From Isoetes taiwanensis (lineage: Eukaryota > Streptophyta > Lycopodiopsida > Isoetales > Isoetaceae): DNA of 64,000 bases. The stretch covers positions 13,991,091 through 14,055,090 of the forward strand of contig JAJEKV010000039.1 in assembly GCA_021234155.1 (NCBI GenBank), read 5' to 3'. This document shows, one piece after another, positions 10,635 to 20,472 of this stretch; within the stretch, counting starts at the first letter, position 1, and each line of letters begins with the position of its first letter. The position numbers and the translations under genes were made by a program. The notes beneath the pieces were generated by a model. It was given only the letters and a program-made list of their open reading frames with translations, had not been told where the DNA came from and did not search any database.

Positions 10635-10867
10635 AGCCGTGAGCTGAAGGAAGCCCAAAGCTGTGTACGAAATAGAAGCTAAAGAAACCCTTAAGGTTTG
10701 GATTCATCGGCTCCGTGAAGATTCATCAGACTGTCACGATTGAAGAAGAAACTTTAAAGAGAGGTAAGTTGCAAGAAAAGGTCAGGATGATGCCACGTAG
10801 CATGAATGAATCTGAGCCGCCCAAATTAGGGCGTGGTCCATTACACAACATTATAATATAAGATATA
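10635..10867. other. Flank between CACTA end and first tRNA array
   Basis: No gene seen. The array consensus resumes near 10868 with AAAGTTAAACCAATAGTACCC. Confidence 0.5.
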
Positions 10868-10985
10868 AAAGTTAAACCAATAGTACCCTTGCAAGATTTT
10901 CAGTGCTACTCCATAATTCTTTGGAATAGCTTCGCTGATAAGCTTTTATCAACAACAGGACTTGATGGTAGATCAACACTAATAG

Positions 10986-11059
10986 GGCTGCATAGCGCAG
11001 TGGATTAGCGCGTTTGACTTCAGATCAAAAGGTCGTGGGTTCAATTCCCACTGTGGTCA
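10986..11059 (+). tRNA. tRNA-Arg body with UCA anticodon
   Basis: Full cloverleaf as in the other Arg copies, but the anticodon loop is CTTCAGA instead of CTTCGGA. The anticodon is therefore UCA, which would read the stop codon UGA. The change is CG to CA, the expected product of methyl-CpG decay. It could be an opal-suppressor-like gene or a dead copy. Confidence 0.8.
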
Positions 11060-11115
11060 ATATGGCAACAACATTCTAAGATCCGTGCAATCTATGCATA
11101 AAAATACAACTACTA

Positions 11116-11187
11116 TGTTCAGAATGGGATTTGAACCCATGCCCTTTCGGACCAGAACCTGAATCTAGCGCCTTAAGCCATCTCAAC
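11116..11187 (-). pseudogene. tRNA-Leu remnant, D-arm deleted
   Basis: T arm and variable arm are present but about ten bases of the D arm (GACCAACTCG on the + strand) are missing, and the anticodon stem is altered. Confidence 0.75.
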
Positions 11188-11329
11188 ATAATTGCATTAT
11201 GTAAAAGTTAATCCAATAGTACCTTTTTGTCTATGAAAGATCTTCAGTGCTACTCCGTAATTCTTTGGAATAGCTTCGATGATAAGCTTTTATCGACAAC
11301 AGGACTTGATGGTAGATCAACACTAATAG

Positions 11330-11403
11330 GGCTGCATAGCACAGTGGATTAGCGCGTTTGACTTCGTATCAAAAGGTCGTGGGTTCAATTCCCACTGTGG
11401 TTA
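11330..11403 (+). tRNA. tRNA-Arg(UCG), decayed D-stem
   Basis: Anticodon TCG kept. The D-stem has GCAC for GCGC, the base after the anticodon is T, and the acceptor ends in TT rather than TC. Function is doubtful. Confidence 0.65.
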
Positions 11404-11459
11404 ATATGGCAACAACATTCTAAGATCCGTGCAATCTATGCATAAAAATACAACTACTA

Positions 11460-11540
11460 TGTTGAGAATGGGATTTGAACCCATGCCCTTTCGGACCAGA
11501 ACCTTAATCTGGCGCCTTAGACCAACTCGGCCATCTCAAC
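11460..11540 (-). tRNA. tRNA-Leu(AAG)
   Basis: Complete 81-base class II tRNA. Acceptor GTTGAGA pairs with TCTCAAC; anticodon stem CCAGA/TCTGG holds the loop TTAAGGT with anticodon AAG; long variable arm; T-loop TTCAAAT. On its downstream side a run of five T ends transcription about 12 bases past the gene, and a CAA motif lies just upstream as in plant tRNA genes. Confidence 0.93.
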
Positions 11541-11682
11541 ATAATTGCACTATGTAAAAGTTAAACCAATAGTACCCTGGTGTCTATGCAAGATCTTCAG
11601 TGCTACTCCATAATTCTTTGGAATAGCTTCGCTGATAAGCTTTTATCGACAACAGGACGTGATGGTAGATCAACACTAATAG

Positions 11683-11756
11683 GGCTGCATAGCGCAGTGG
11701 ATTAGAGCGTTTGACTTCGGATCAAAAGGTCGTGGGTTCAATTTCCATTGTGGTGA
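11683..11756 (+). tRNA. tRNA-Arg(UCG), T-arm and acceptor changed
   Basis: Anticodon TCG kept. D-stem (AGAGCG) and T-stem (TTTCCAT) no longer pair fully, and position 72 is G, leaving G1 unpaired. Probably inactive. Confidence 0.6.
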
Positions 11757-11812
11757 ATATGGCAACAACATTCTAAGAGCCGTGCAATCTATGCATAAAA
11801 ATACAACTACTA

Positions 11813-11893
11813 TGTTGAGAATGGGATTTGAACTCATGCCCTTTCGCACCAAAACCTTAATCTAGCGCCTTACGCCAACTCGGCCATCTCAAC
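11813..11893 (-). pseudogene. tRNA-Leu(AAG), substituted copy
   Basis: Full length, but the variable arm, anticodon stem and D-arm each carry base changes that weaken pairing. The anticodon AAG is still present. Confidence 0.6.
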
Positions 11894-12035
11894 ATAATTG
11901 CACTATGTAAAAGTTAAACCAATAGTACCCTGGTGTCTATGCAAGATTTTCAGTGCTACTCCATAATTCTTTGGAATAGCTTCACTGATAAGCTTTTATC
12001 GACAACAGGACTTGATGGTAGATCAACACTAATAG

Positions 12036-12109
12036 GGCTGCATAGCGCAGTGGATTAGTGCGTTTGACTTCGGATCAAAAGGTCGTGGGTTCAATTCCCA
12101 CTGTGGTCA
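12036..12109 (+). tRNA. tRNA-Arg(UCG)
   Basis: Complete 74-base cloverleaf: acceptor GGCTGCA with TGTGGTC (two G-U pairs), D-arm GCGC/GTGC with one wobble pair, anticodon loop CTTCGGA, T-arm GTGGG/CCCAC. Lacks a T-run terminator nearby. Confidence 0.9.
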
Positions 12110-12165
12110 ATATGGCAACAACATTCTAAGATCCGTACAATCGATACATAAAAATACAACTACTA

Positions 12166-12249
12166 TGTTGAGAATGGGATTTGAAGCCATGCCCTTTCGA
12201 CCTTTTTTTAACACTGAATCGCGCTTTAGACCAACTCGGCCATCTCAAC
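12166..12249 (-). pseudogene. tRNA-Leu remnant, anticodon arm scrambled
   Basis: Ends are intact, but the anticodon arm is replaced by a T-rich segment and no Leu anticodon can be placed. Confidence 0.75.
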
Positions 12250-12413
12250 ATAATTGCATCATGTAAAGTTAGTCCAATAGTACCCTTGTGTCTATGCAAG
12301 GTCTTGAGTGCTACTCCATAATTCTTTGGAATAGCTTTGATGATAAGGTTTTTTATCGACAACTTCCTGATGGATTAAGGGCGTTGGACTTGATGGTAGA
12401 TCAACACTAATAG

Positions 12414-12487
12414 GGCTACATAGCGCAGTGGATTAGCGCGTTTGACTTCGGATCAAAAGGTCGTGGGTTCAATTCCCACTGTGGTCA
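12414..12487 (+). tRNA. tRNA-Arg(UCG)
   Basis: Complete. G to A at acceptor position 5 turns a G-U pair into A-U, so the acceptor stem is stronger than in sister copies. Confidence 0.88.
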
Positions 12488-12543
12488 ATATGGCAAAAAC
12501 ATCCTGAGATCCGTGCAATTTATGCATAAAAATACAACTACTA

Positions 12544-12658
12544 TGTTCAGAATGGGATTTAAACCCATGCCCTTTCGGACCAGAACCTGGATTTAAACCC
12601 ATGCCCTTTCGGACCAGAACCTTAATCTGGCGCCTTAGACCAACTCGGCCATCTCAAC
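12544..12658 (-). pseudogene. tRNA-Leu with 34-bp internal duplication
   Basis: The T-arm to variable-arm segment is present twice in tandem, and the T-loop C is T (box B GGTTTAAATCC). It cannot fold as one tRNA. Confidence 0.8.
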
Positions 12659-12709
12659 ATAATTGCACTATGTAAAAGTTAAACCAATAGTACCCTAGTG
12701 TCTATGAAA

Positions 12710-12790
12710 TGTTCAGAATGGGATTTAAACCCATGCCCTTTCGGACCAGAACCTTAATCTGGCGCCTTAGACCAACTCGGCCATCTCAAC
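12710..12790 (-). tRNA. tRNA-Leu(AAG), box B variant, no Arg partner
   Basis: Full length with anticodon AAG. The T-loop has T for the invariant C56, and the acceptor has one G:G mismatch. It is the only Leu copy with no Arg copy upstream in its unit. Activity is doubtful because box B is changed. Confidence 0.7.
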
Positions 12791-12931
12791 ATAATTGCAC
12801 TATGTAAAAGTTAAACCAATAGTACCTAGTGTCTATGCAAGATCTTCAGTGCTACTCCATAATTCTTTGGAATAGCTTCGCTGATAAGCTTTTATCGACA
12901 CAGGGACTTGATGGTAGATCAACACTAATAG

Positions 12932-13010
12932 GGTGCATAAGCTAGATGTGGATTAAGCGTGTTTGACTTGTGGGATCAAAAGGTCGTGGGTTCAATTCCC
13001 ACTGTGGTGA
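12932..13010 (+). pseudogene. tRNA-Arg with insertions
   Basis: Several one- to three-base insertions lie in the D-arm and anticodon loop (CTTGTGGGA). Only the T-arm is intact. Confidence 0.75.
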
Positions 13011-13066
13011 ATATGGCAACAACATTCTAAGATCCGTGCAATCTATGCATAAAAATACAACTACTA

Positions 13067-13147
13067 TGTTGAGAATGTAATTTGAACCCATGCCCTTTCG
13101 GACCAGAACCTTAATGTGGCGCCTTAGACCAACTCGGCCATCTCAAC
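13067..13147 (-). tRNA. tRNA-Leu(AAG), T-stem variant
   Basis: Full length with anticodon AAG, but the T-stem 3' side reads GTAA on the + strand instead of GGGA, so it is weakened. The same variant recurs at 28603 and 47845. Confidence 0.68.
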
Positions 13148-13289
13148 ATAATTGCACTATGTAAAAGTTAAACCAATAGGACCCTGGTGTCTATGCAAGA
13201 TCTTCAGTGCTACTCCAGAATTCTTTGGAATAGCTTCGCTGATAAGCCTTTATCGACAACAGGACTTGATGGTATATCAACACTAATAG

Positions 13290-13363
13290 GGCTGCATAGC
13301 GCAGTGGATTAGCGCGTTTGACTTCGGATCAAAAGGTCGTGGGTTCAATTCCCACTGTGGTGA
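13290..13363 (+). tRNA. tRNA-Arg(UCG), G72 variant
   Basis: All arms are intact except that the acceptor ends TGTGGTG, so G1 faces G72. The first run of four T downstream is at 13601. Confidence 0.78.
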
Positions 13364-13419
13364 ATATGGCAACAACATTCTAAGATCCGTGCAATCGATA
13401 CATAAAAATACAACTACTA

Positions 13420-13500
13420 TGTTGAGAATGGGATTTGAACCCATGCCCTTTCGGACCAGAACCTTAATCTGGCGCCTTAGACCAACTCGGCCATCTCAAC
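13420..13500 (-). tRNA. tRNA-Leu(AAG)
   Basis: Complete and identical to the consensus described for the copy at 11460. A run of five T for termination is at 13404-13408 on its own strand. Confidence 0.93.
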
Positions 13501-13642
13501 ATAATTGCACTATGTAAAAGTTAAACCAATAGTACCCTGGTATCTATGCAAGATCTTCAGTGCTACTCCATAATTCTTTGGAATAGCTTCGCTGATAAGC
13601 TTTTATCGACAACAGGACTTGATGGTAGATCAACACTAATAG

Positions 13643-13716
13643 GGCTGCATAGCGCAGTGGATTAGCGTGTTTGACTTCGGATCAAAAGGTCGTGGGTTCA
13701 ATTCCCACTGTGGTCA
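13643..13716 (+). tRNA. tRNA-Arg(UCG)
   Basis: Complete; D-stem GCGC/GCGT has one wobble pair, all other arms are consensus. Last unit of array 1; sequence leaves the array at about 13738. Confidence 0.9.
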
Positions 13717-13738
13717 ATATGGCAACAACATTCTAAGA

Positions 13739-14194
13739 TGTGACGTTCCAGTACGATATACGGTCTCAAGACGTATACGTCAGATGCGCAGATCCACGCT
13801 GCGCGCCATTCCAAGTGGCGGTAATGCGCCGGCGTAGCCAAGCAAGCGGCGCCCTAGGGGGCAACTTGCAAGGGTGCACACACTTATTAATGTGCGCACT
13901 TTAGACCTTTAACCAATACCAAGGGTCATGGAAACCCTAACCCTAACTGATAGCCTACATAAGGCCACCAAACCCTAACTTTCCCTTTTTCGTCCACAGA
14001 CCTTCCGAGCTCCGTTTCACGCATTTCAAGAGTCAATCCCGACTCCCAAGATCTGCCTGAGCACTCTAGCTCGTCAGATTTCCTTTCCGACCGTATCCCC
14101 AAGCAAGACAGCGACATGGACGCATTCGGATCAAGAGGAGCAAGCCGAGGACCAGGTATTTCGTCAATTCAATAGCCTAATCCGCCTTTCGGCA
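13739..14194 (+). repeat. Shared flank after tRNA array, with telo-box and candidate first exon
   Basis: The same flank follows arrays 1, 2 and 4. It holds AAACCCTAA telo-box motifs, typical of plant promoters and 5' leaders, then an ATG (14116) opening a 40-base frame MDAFGSRGASRGPG that ends at CCAG|GTATTT, a plausible splice donor. It looks like the 5' end of a plant gene cut off by the Helitron. The downstream exons are not in the window. Confidence 0.55.
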
Positions 14195-14208
14195 TCTTAT
14201 ATATTATA

Positions 14209-14357
14209 ATGTTATAGCATGTGTCTTCAATGGAGCCCTAGATCGGACGATCATGGATTTGATTGACCAACGGTGGAGATGATGTGTGCGTGTCTTCAAC
14301 TAAAGTTTCATCTTGACAATGGCTCCAATATGATTAACTCAATCCGACAGTCAAACG
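14209..14357 (+). repeat. Helitron subrepeat leader
   Basis: The non-purine head of the roughly 590-bp subrepeat that recurs in all Helitron copies (ATGTTATAG to GATGAAAGGG). It contains no gene. Confidence 0.7.
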
Positions 14358-14664
14358 ATGAAAGGGAAAAGGGAAAAAGGAAAAGGGGAAGGGAAAAGGA
14401 GAGAAGGAAAAGGAAAAGTGAGAGAGAAAGGACAAAAGGAAAAAAGGAAACGGGAAAAGGAGAAATAAGAATATGAAAAAATAAAAAATGGAAAAGGAAA
14501 AATAGAAAACAAAAAAGGGGAAGAAGGAAAAGAAACAAAAAAGGGTAAGGAAAGGGAAAACAAAAAGAGAAGGAGAAAAGGGAAAAGGGGAAGATAAAAT
14601 GACCGATGGCCAAAATTCACTCAATCCGATAGTCAAAAAGGGAAATCGGAAAAGGAAAAAGAAC
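14358..14664 (+). repeat. Homopurine tract, Helitron copy 1
   Basis: Almost only A and G on the + strand (GGGAAAAGGA-type words). On the - strand it gives long Phe/Pro/Ser frames that are an artefact of composition. Confidence 0.85.
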
Positions 14665-15569
14665 AAGGTGCTGCGCACAGAGGGTTGCCATCCGGTGCCT
14701 CGAGGGTGTGTTTGCATATTCTTTAATGCATAATGCTCCAAACTAAAAATAAATTTAATAAGGTCTTGCACAATTTTATAGCCTTCAAGTCTATCAAATG
14801 TTAAGACATAGACTTTCTATGATTTTGACATTTGCAAGAACAACCACCATCATTTATATTTTATTTATATTTATAACGTATGTTCCTTTGTACGTCCATA
14901 ACATTGATGAGAAAAAGTTAGGTAGTCAACCATTTAAACAAGATTCCACACTTATCTAGATTTTAGTCATACCAAGATGCATTGTAAAAATCAGAAGAAT
15001 TCAGACAAGGTGTGCATATGAAGCACATGATTTTTTGCTAAATGTTTGCACATACAAGTTAAAATGTTTCCATTAGTTTAAACTATACAAAAGGGGTTAA
15101 ATAGTGAGAAGAAACAAATGGCAATTCTCAATGGCCTTTTATGGAAACATTCACACTTTATAAACGCTTTGCAAGGAGGGAGCATTGAATGATATAATTT
15201 GAAAAGAATAGCATGAAGTTCCATTCCAAGTATAGATGAGAGACATATAATGTCAATCTAACATGTTTTATTTGCATCCGTTGGCATTGTTACCACAAAA
15301 TTTAGAGGTAATTGGCATTATTACCATAAAATTTGGAGGTAAATGTTTGTTCTTACATAAGGAGGATCTGTAGTGACACATGACACATGCATCAAAACCT
15401 CTGTTTGGGAGCATTATTTGTTCTTGTCCATGGCAAACTAAATAATATGGGTAACTTCCTCAAGTTTAAAAAGGCGTAAGGTTACATTTTGTGCTTGAAC
15501 AAAATGTACAAAATTTGCATTCTTTACAAAAATTTTACAAGGGAAGTGTCACAACTTTATATCTGATAT

Positions 15570-18500
15570 CACAAGTTTGGTTGGAGATCTGAAGGCCGAG
15601 AAACTCAAAAACTTCAGATTCTATTTTGCATGGAACACCGCATCTCTCGTTGGCTTCCGCTTTCGAACCAATATGGTCATCTTGGTTTTAATCAAATCAT
15701 GCTAAGCCTTTTGAAAAATAATGTAGAATGAGTTAAACTTATGACCGGCTGCATCATGGGTGAAGGGACATAGTCCGTGATCATCAAGCTTGTATCCATT
15801 TGATTCGACCATTAGTCTTAGCCTGAAAAGAATCGAAAGGCAAGCATAAGCGTAATGGTTACATTTTCGTGAATCAATAACCTTTCCTAGTTGTTACTAT
15901 AGCTGCACAGGCAAGCTTTTTATCAGTAGGACTTCAACATGACATAGCTCCTATTTAGGTAGTTGCATCTGAGACAATGCAAGTTATGTATCCAATAAGT
16001 GCACCACTCCATAGAAAAATAATAGATAGAATACTTTACCTCATTCCTTGGTATTTTTCTTCATGTCATCGGGATAAAGTATCCCCAACCTCTGACTCTC
16101 GGTTAATGTATTGTCACGAAGTAAGTCCTATGGCCTTTGTCGTAAAACTTTTGTGCAATAAATCATCCTTTTAATTAATCGCACGAGGTGGGTGAACAAG
16201 AATTCCTTAGCATATAACACAGCAAGTTCTCCCTCTTTGTACTGACTATTTATGCATATCCACAAAAGGAAGTCTTGAATATGTAAATTGATTCACTGTC
16301 TGTCTAAATCTAAACTATATTGTTCTTTGAATTCACCTAGCATTTTTCTTTTTGTGAAGTCTGCTTCCTTGGGCCATGTCGGTTTCAATTGACTGCATAC
16401 CTAAGGCGATTTCCTACCCATGAATTGAGAAGAAAAATGGGACATTTTCAGATGCTCCAATCTAGAAAGCTTGCCAGTCTCAAGTATTTCCTGAATCTGC
16501 CAAGCCAATATCATTATAAGAGGCTTGATTTAACTTTTTAACATGTAAGTTCTAACATATGATGTCAGCAATAAGACACTTGTATTCATAAAAGAAAGCA
16601 ATATTCAGCAATATTGCAAATGCTTTACCTGGTTTTGCAATGATTTTCCAAAGAGGCATCCTGCTGGATTCCGTGCGCTGCCATGAGATGAAACAATTTT
16701 CAACTCAAAACAAGTGCCCTGTGACATAGCCTTTGAAAAGATTCAATATGCAAGTACATCTTCAGTGCCTTTGCAGCGTGCAGTATGCAATGCCTTTGCA
16801 ATGTGCAGGCACCTTCTTTGGTGCTTGCTTCGGAGTCTTCAAAACTAGTGGGGATTTAGATAAGATCTTCAAAACCATACCATGGGAGGGTCCCACTTCC
16901 AGAAATTCAAAGAAGAACTTTGTATTTACATATCTAAGTCATTTATTGAAAACCAATAGATCTAGCTTATCAAGATTGAAAACGCAAAGGGTATAAGATT
17001 AGGCGCCACGGTTTATATGATGCAAATCTTGGAATCAGAACAACAATTGATATTTAGCAATTTAGAAATATTCATCCGAATATTGATAACATAATTCCAA
17101 GACAATAAGAAGATATGCCACCCACAATATGAAAATGGGTGCAGCATGATTCCAACCAAGGATATCGGTAGATAACTCGATTGGAGTACCTAGCTTGCAA
17201 GCGGCCAAGTCCGGAGTTTGATATCCGGTTTCTAACAGGTACCGGATAAAAAGAAAAACGGGGAGAAAAGAAAAAGTTTACCAATATCTAAAAGTTAAGA
17301 CCGGTTTCTCTTGCTCTTATTGTCACCGATGAGGAACGAGGTGATTTCCATCAAGATATGTCATGCCAAGCTTGGCCTACTCGGTTGTTAGAGAGACACA
17401 TCCGCTAGACATTTCCAATCGCCAGATCGGATAAGCCCTGGTAGGAATGTGGCTATCTGAGAATAGAATCCACCATATCTCTCATAGTACACTGTAAATG
17501 CGAAACATAGTGCGCTTCCAATCCAAATTGGATCAAATGACATAATTGCAGGTCCTACTCATGCTTGGAGCCAATCACGACAATCAGCAAATTGCAATTC
17601 ACAAGATCCAAAAAGATTGGCATTTTCCGTCTTTTGAGAGTCAGTTTGAGCACAAACACCTTTATAATAAGCTGCCTATTCTTAGGCAAGCAAAAATGAA
17701 CATCTTCAGGCATGTGTCAATGAACGGACTCAACTGAAGCATAACTTTAACTAAAGACTTGGAAAGTACACACATTAAATTCAAAGGAAAACAAACAGAT
17801 ACATGAATATAGTTGCTGGTATAACATATGAGTGCATCTTTTAACCTGAAGGAGGCATTTTTCAACATCAGCTTAAAGACACATCATTGTCATGCTAGTT
17901 TAACTAAAAGATAAAGCCATGCTGAAACATCTCCAAAATCAGCTTGGACAGGGAAACACAACCTTTTATAAGCATTGTATGTGCTTCATACACTAAAGGA
18001 AAACCTATATATTGCAAGCCTAGCTATGTATATTATAAAACTATGTCGACTGGCTAAAATACAAGTGGAGCTGCAATGCATGCATGCTTTCGGATTGTTG
18101 AACATCATCACCTTTGTTTTGTTCCAAAATGTCTTGCTGTACAAAATTTCCCTAGTGTGAAGGAGGGGGGCTGGCGCCCTTGGTGTCCTTTTTATTGAGA
18201 TAAATAGGTCTATCTTGGATAAGAGAAGAGAAAAATCATGCCTGTTCCAAGCTAAAGGCATGGTTTGCAAAAACTCTGTAAAATGTGTAACTTAAGTGGA
18301 AACAAAAGAACACTTTCTCTTCTTTTGTCATGTATCATATGAAATAACTGTCGTGGACAAGAGTGTGCAGCCCATATCAGGAAGGAGGACCCACTTAAAA
18401 GTGAGTCGCAAGTTGTTTTGGGATAGCTTGAAGGTGTAGTTCATTGTTCTCTCACGAGCGTGTCAAACCAATCTCAAATATCTCCATACTGGAACATCAA

Positions 18501-20117
18501 ATCCATCATATCGCATTCTTTCATCATTATGATACTAGGATAGCATTTTCACATTTGATTGGGAAGTTCCATCAACGGATCTTGCACTAGCATCCTAGGT
18601 TATTACTATCATGGTCTCAATTGCTAAAACAATCGGAGTGATTGAATCACTGTCAGCCTCTGGCAAGCCAGTAACATTTGTGCTATTGCCAGCCTCCACA
18701 ACTGGTAACTGCTGTTTAAGACTGTGAATATTAGAATTATTTAGCATATGCCGTGCAATGTAGTCTTCATCATCACTTGATAACTCCAAGTGTGTTGCTT
18801 CTATTTCTGGATCTGATTCACCAGATTCTCCATCAAAGTCCCGTGTACATTCTGATGTGAAGCTTGCTTCAGAAGTGTCGCTGCCAAAACCACTAAGATC
18901 ATTTTATGCTATTGCTGCATTTCTAATTGATGTGCCATTTGCATCTTGGTCTAATATAGGGGCTCCTTCCGGATGTCCAGTGTCTCAAACAAAAGCCCCA
19001 AGGCTTTTCGTCGGTGATTTTGCTTCCATGATCCCATTTGCATTTGAAATTTTCATACTTTTCACAAAAAGATCATCATTAGAGTGTTGTTTTAGTTGGG
19101 GCCTTTTTGACCTTATCTCTAAGGGATGTTGAGACATAGAATCATATGGTAACTCCGAATGCATCTGACCTTTGTAGTACTTGAGAGTGGCCGCTTGGCC
19201 GCCTAGCATTTGACGACATGATGACATCCTTGCCCAGAATTGGCATTGTGGAGCCACCAAATAATGCTTAGATGTCATAGAAATGTAGCAACATATAACA
19301 TATAGAGTTGACCTTGGTGCTTTCCGGACTTGAAGTGGAGATTCTATGTTTGTCACCTACAAGATATTGAAGCTGCGCAGGAGGAATGGATGGGAAGATG
19401 AAGTGGAATAACCACTAAAAACATATGGTTCATAATGAATGTCATGTTGATTCTGGACATCTTGAGTCTGGGCTTTGCTTATTGTGCCACATATTAGTAG
19501 AAGGCATGAGAGTAATACTTGCTGGTGCCTAGGACTTTTTCTCTTGGTAGAACCTAACTGATTAGTTTCAGCCTTATGTTCCCCATCGAAACCGTTGGAT
19601 CACTGAGTTCCCACGAAGATGCTGAGTTCTAGTCTGGCTTCCCAAGCTGGAGAAGATAAGGTTCTGTACGTAGGCAAGATACTAATTTTAGGGAATCTTC
19701 AATCCATTTGTACCTCAAGAATAACTAACATAGCCGGATTAGATTATCCAAAATGATTAACATTAGTATCTAACAAAAGAAAGCAAAGAATATACCACTT
19801 TTAAATGCGCAAGTTTCTTCATCCTACATTGACCAATACGATCCAATAAGCTCAGATATCTCCGCAAAAACATGAGTGAGTCTTTTGAAAGGTGGCTCTC
19901 AACTTTGGCCCCCATTTGTTTCAGCTTGTCCTTCCAGACCTGCAACAAAGCATTACACTCGGAATGAAACAAATATCGACCAGTTTGAATAGAAAGCTAG
20001 AACCAAAAAATATTTCAAAAATAAGAGTAAATGATTTGCAATTAGTTACCTTGAGACGAATTGGCGACACTCCGGTTTCCACAAAAAATGCAGTGAATCC
20101 ATCAAATCTAAGAGGGG
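15570..20117 (-). pseudogene. DNA polymerase lambda-like gene copy, split into exons
   Basis: Segments on the - strand match plant DNA polymerase lambda (family X, gap-filling repair) in the right order. BRCT domain: 20050-20117 and about 19800-19939 (VWKDKLKQMGAKVE). Ser-rich linker: about 18600-19350. Helix-hairpin-helix region: 16442-16496 (IQEILETGKLSRLEHL). Then about 16040-16110 (SQRLGILYPDDMKK). C-terminal region: about 15738-15822 (SNGYKLDDHGL) and about 15570-15670 (ESEVFEFLGL). Several exon edges show GT/AG sites. The BRCT exon has a frameshift after LSKD, the linker has a stop, and the central catalytic exons with the metal-binding Asp residues were not found. A captured, broken copy. 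Confidence 0.7.
16500..18594. other. Interior of the insertion, mostly intron-like or unassigned
   Basis: Lies between recognised polymerase lambda exons. I saw no convincing exon; catalytic-domain exons may be missing or too altered to read. A CAGTGCCTTTGCAGCGTGCA / CAATGCCTTTGCAATGTGCA near-duplication occurs at about 16762-16808. Confidence 0.4.
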
Positions 20118-20342
20118 TTTAAAAACTTGTTCATCTGGACGACTTCTCCATATCCAAGTATAAAAGCTGCCTTGCCAGTTACCGGGTTGAAACACCCGCG
20201 TTTAGGAACGCAGGTGACCGCCAGTTTACACAGAATAGTAGGTTTTTAGCAGTCACTAGCATATCCTAGGTATATTCCAGCATATACCTAGGATATCCCA
20301 AAAACCCACATAAACGAGGGTTTGCCCCCCTAGGGGCAACCC

Positions 20343-20472
20343 AAAAAGGGGAAGGGAAAAAAGGAAGAGGGAAACAAGAAAAATGGAAAAGGAAAAAAAG
20401 AAAAGGAAAGAGGGAAAAGGAAAAAAAGAAGGAAAGAAGAAAAAGGTAAAAAGGGTAAAAGTGAAAAAGAAA
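20343..20472 (+). repeat. Homopurine tract resuming after insertion
   Basis: GA-rich sequence continuous in type with 14358-14664 and collinear with the uninterrupted copies. Confidence 0.8.

Larger units (their letters stand above)
10868..13738. repeat. tRNA array 1: tandem 353-bp Arg/Leu units
   Basis: Eight tRNA-Arg copies start at 10986, 11330, 11683, 12036, 12414, 12932, 13290 and 13643, mostly 344-378 bp apart. tRNA-Leu copies lie between them on the - strand. Each unit also keeps a 56-bp linker between 3' ends and a 142-bp linker between 5' ends. The 518-bp gap before the sixth Arg contains an extra Leu copy without an Arg partner. It is followed by the shared flank at 13739. Confidence 0.95.
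14665..20342. mobile_element. Insertion carrying DNA polymerase lambda fragments
   Basis: Other Helitron copies run without a break from GAAAAAGAA to AAAAGGGGAAGGG, so this 5.7-kb block is an insertion. Near its ends GGGTTGCC (from 14682) faces GGCAACCC (ending about 20342) in inverted orientation. Exact ends and target duplication are unclear because the flanks are A-rich. I cannot assign the class; a gene-capturing Mutator-like element is one option. Confidence 0.6.

Noticed and set aside
10986-11059. Selenocysteine tRNA because of the UCA anticodon
   Set aside because: The body is an ordinary 74-base tRNA-Arg without the long acceptor and variable arms of tRNA-Sec, and land plants lack this pathway.
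10868-13738. CRISPR array
   Set aside because: The repeats are 353 bp, eukaryotic tRNA genes with linkers, with no short repeat and unique spacer pattern.
10868-13738. tRNA-derived SINE family
   Set aside because: Units are strictly tandem, contain two different complete tRNAs on opposite strands, and lack an A-rich tail or target duplications per unit.
13928-13975. Telomere repeats (AACCCTAACCCTAAC, also at 42665 and 56936)
   Set aside because: Only one to three units occur, next to an ATG and a splice donor. They fit telo-box promoter motifs better than an interstitial telomere.
17546-18270. Short frames between polymerase lambda exons on both strands
   Set aside because: No recognisable domain, and both strands give similar-length chance frames in AT-rich sequence.
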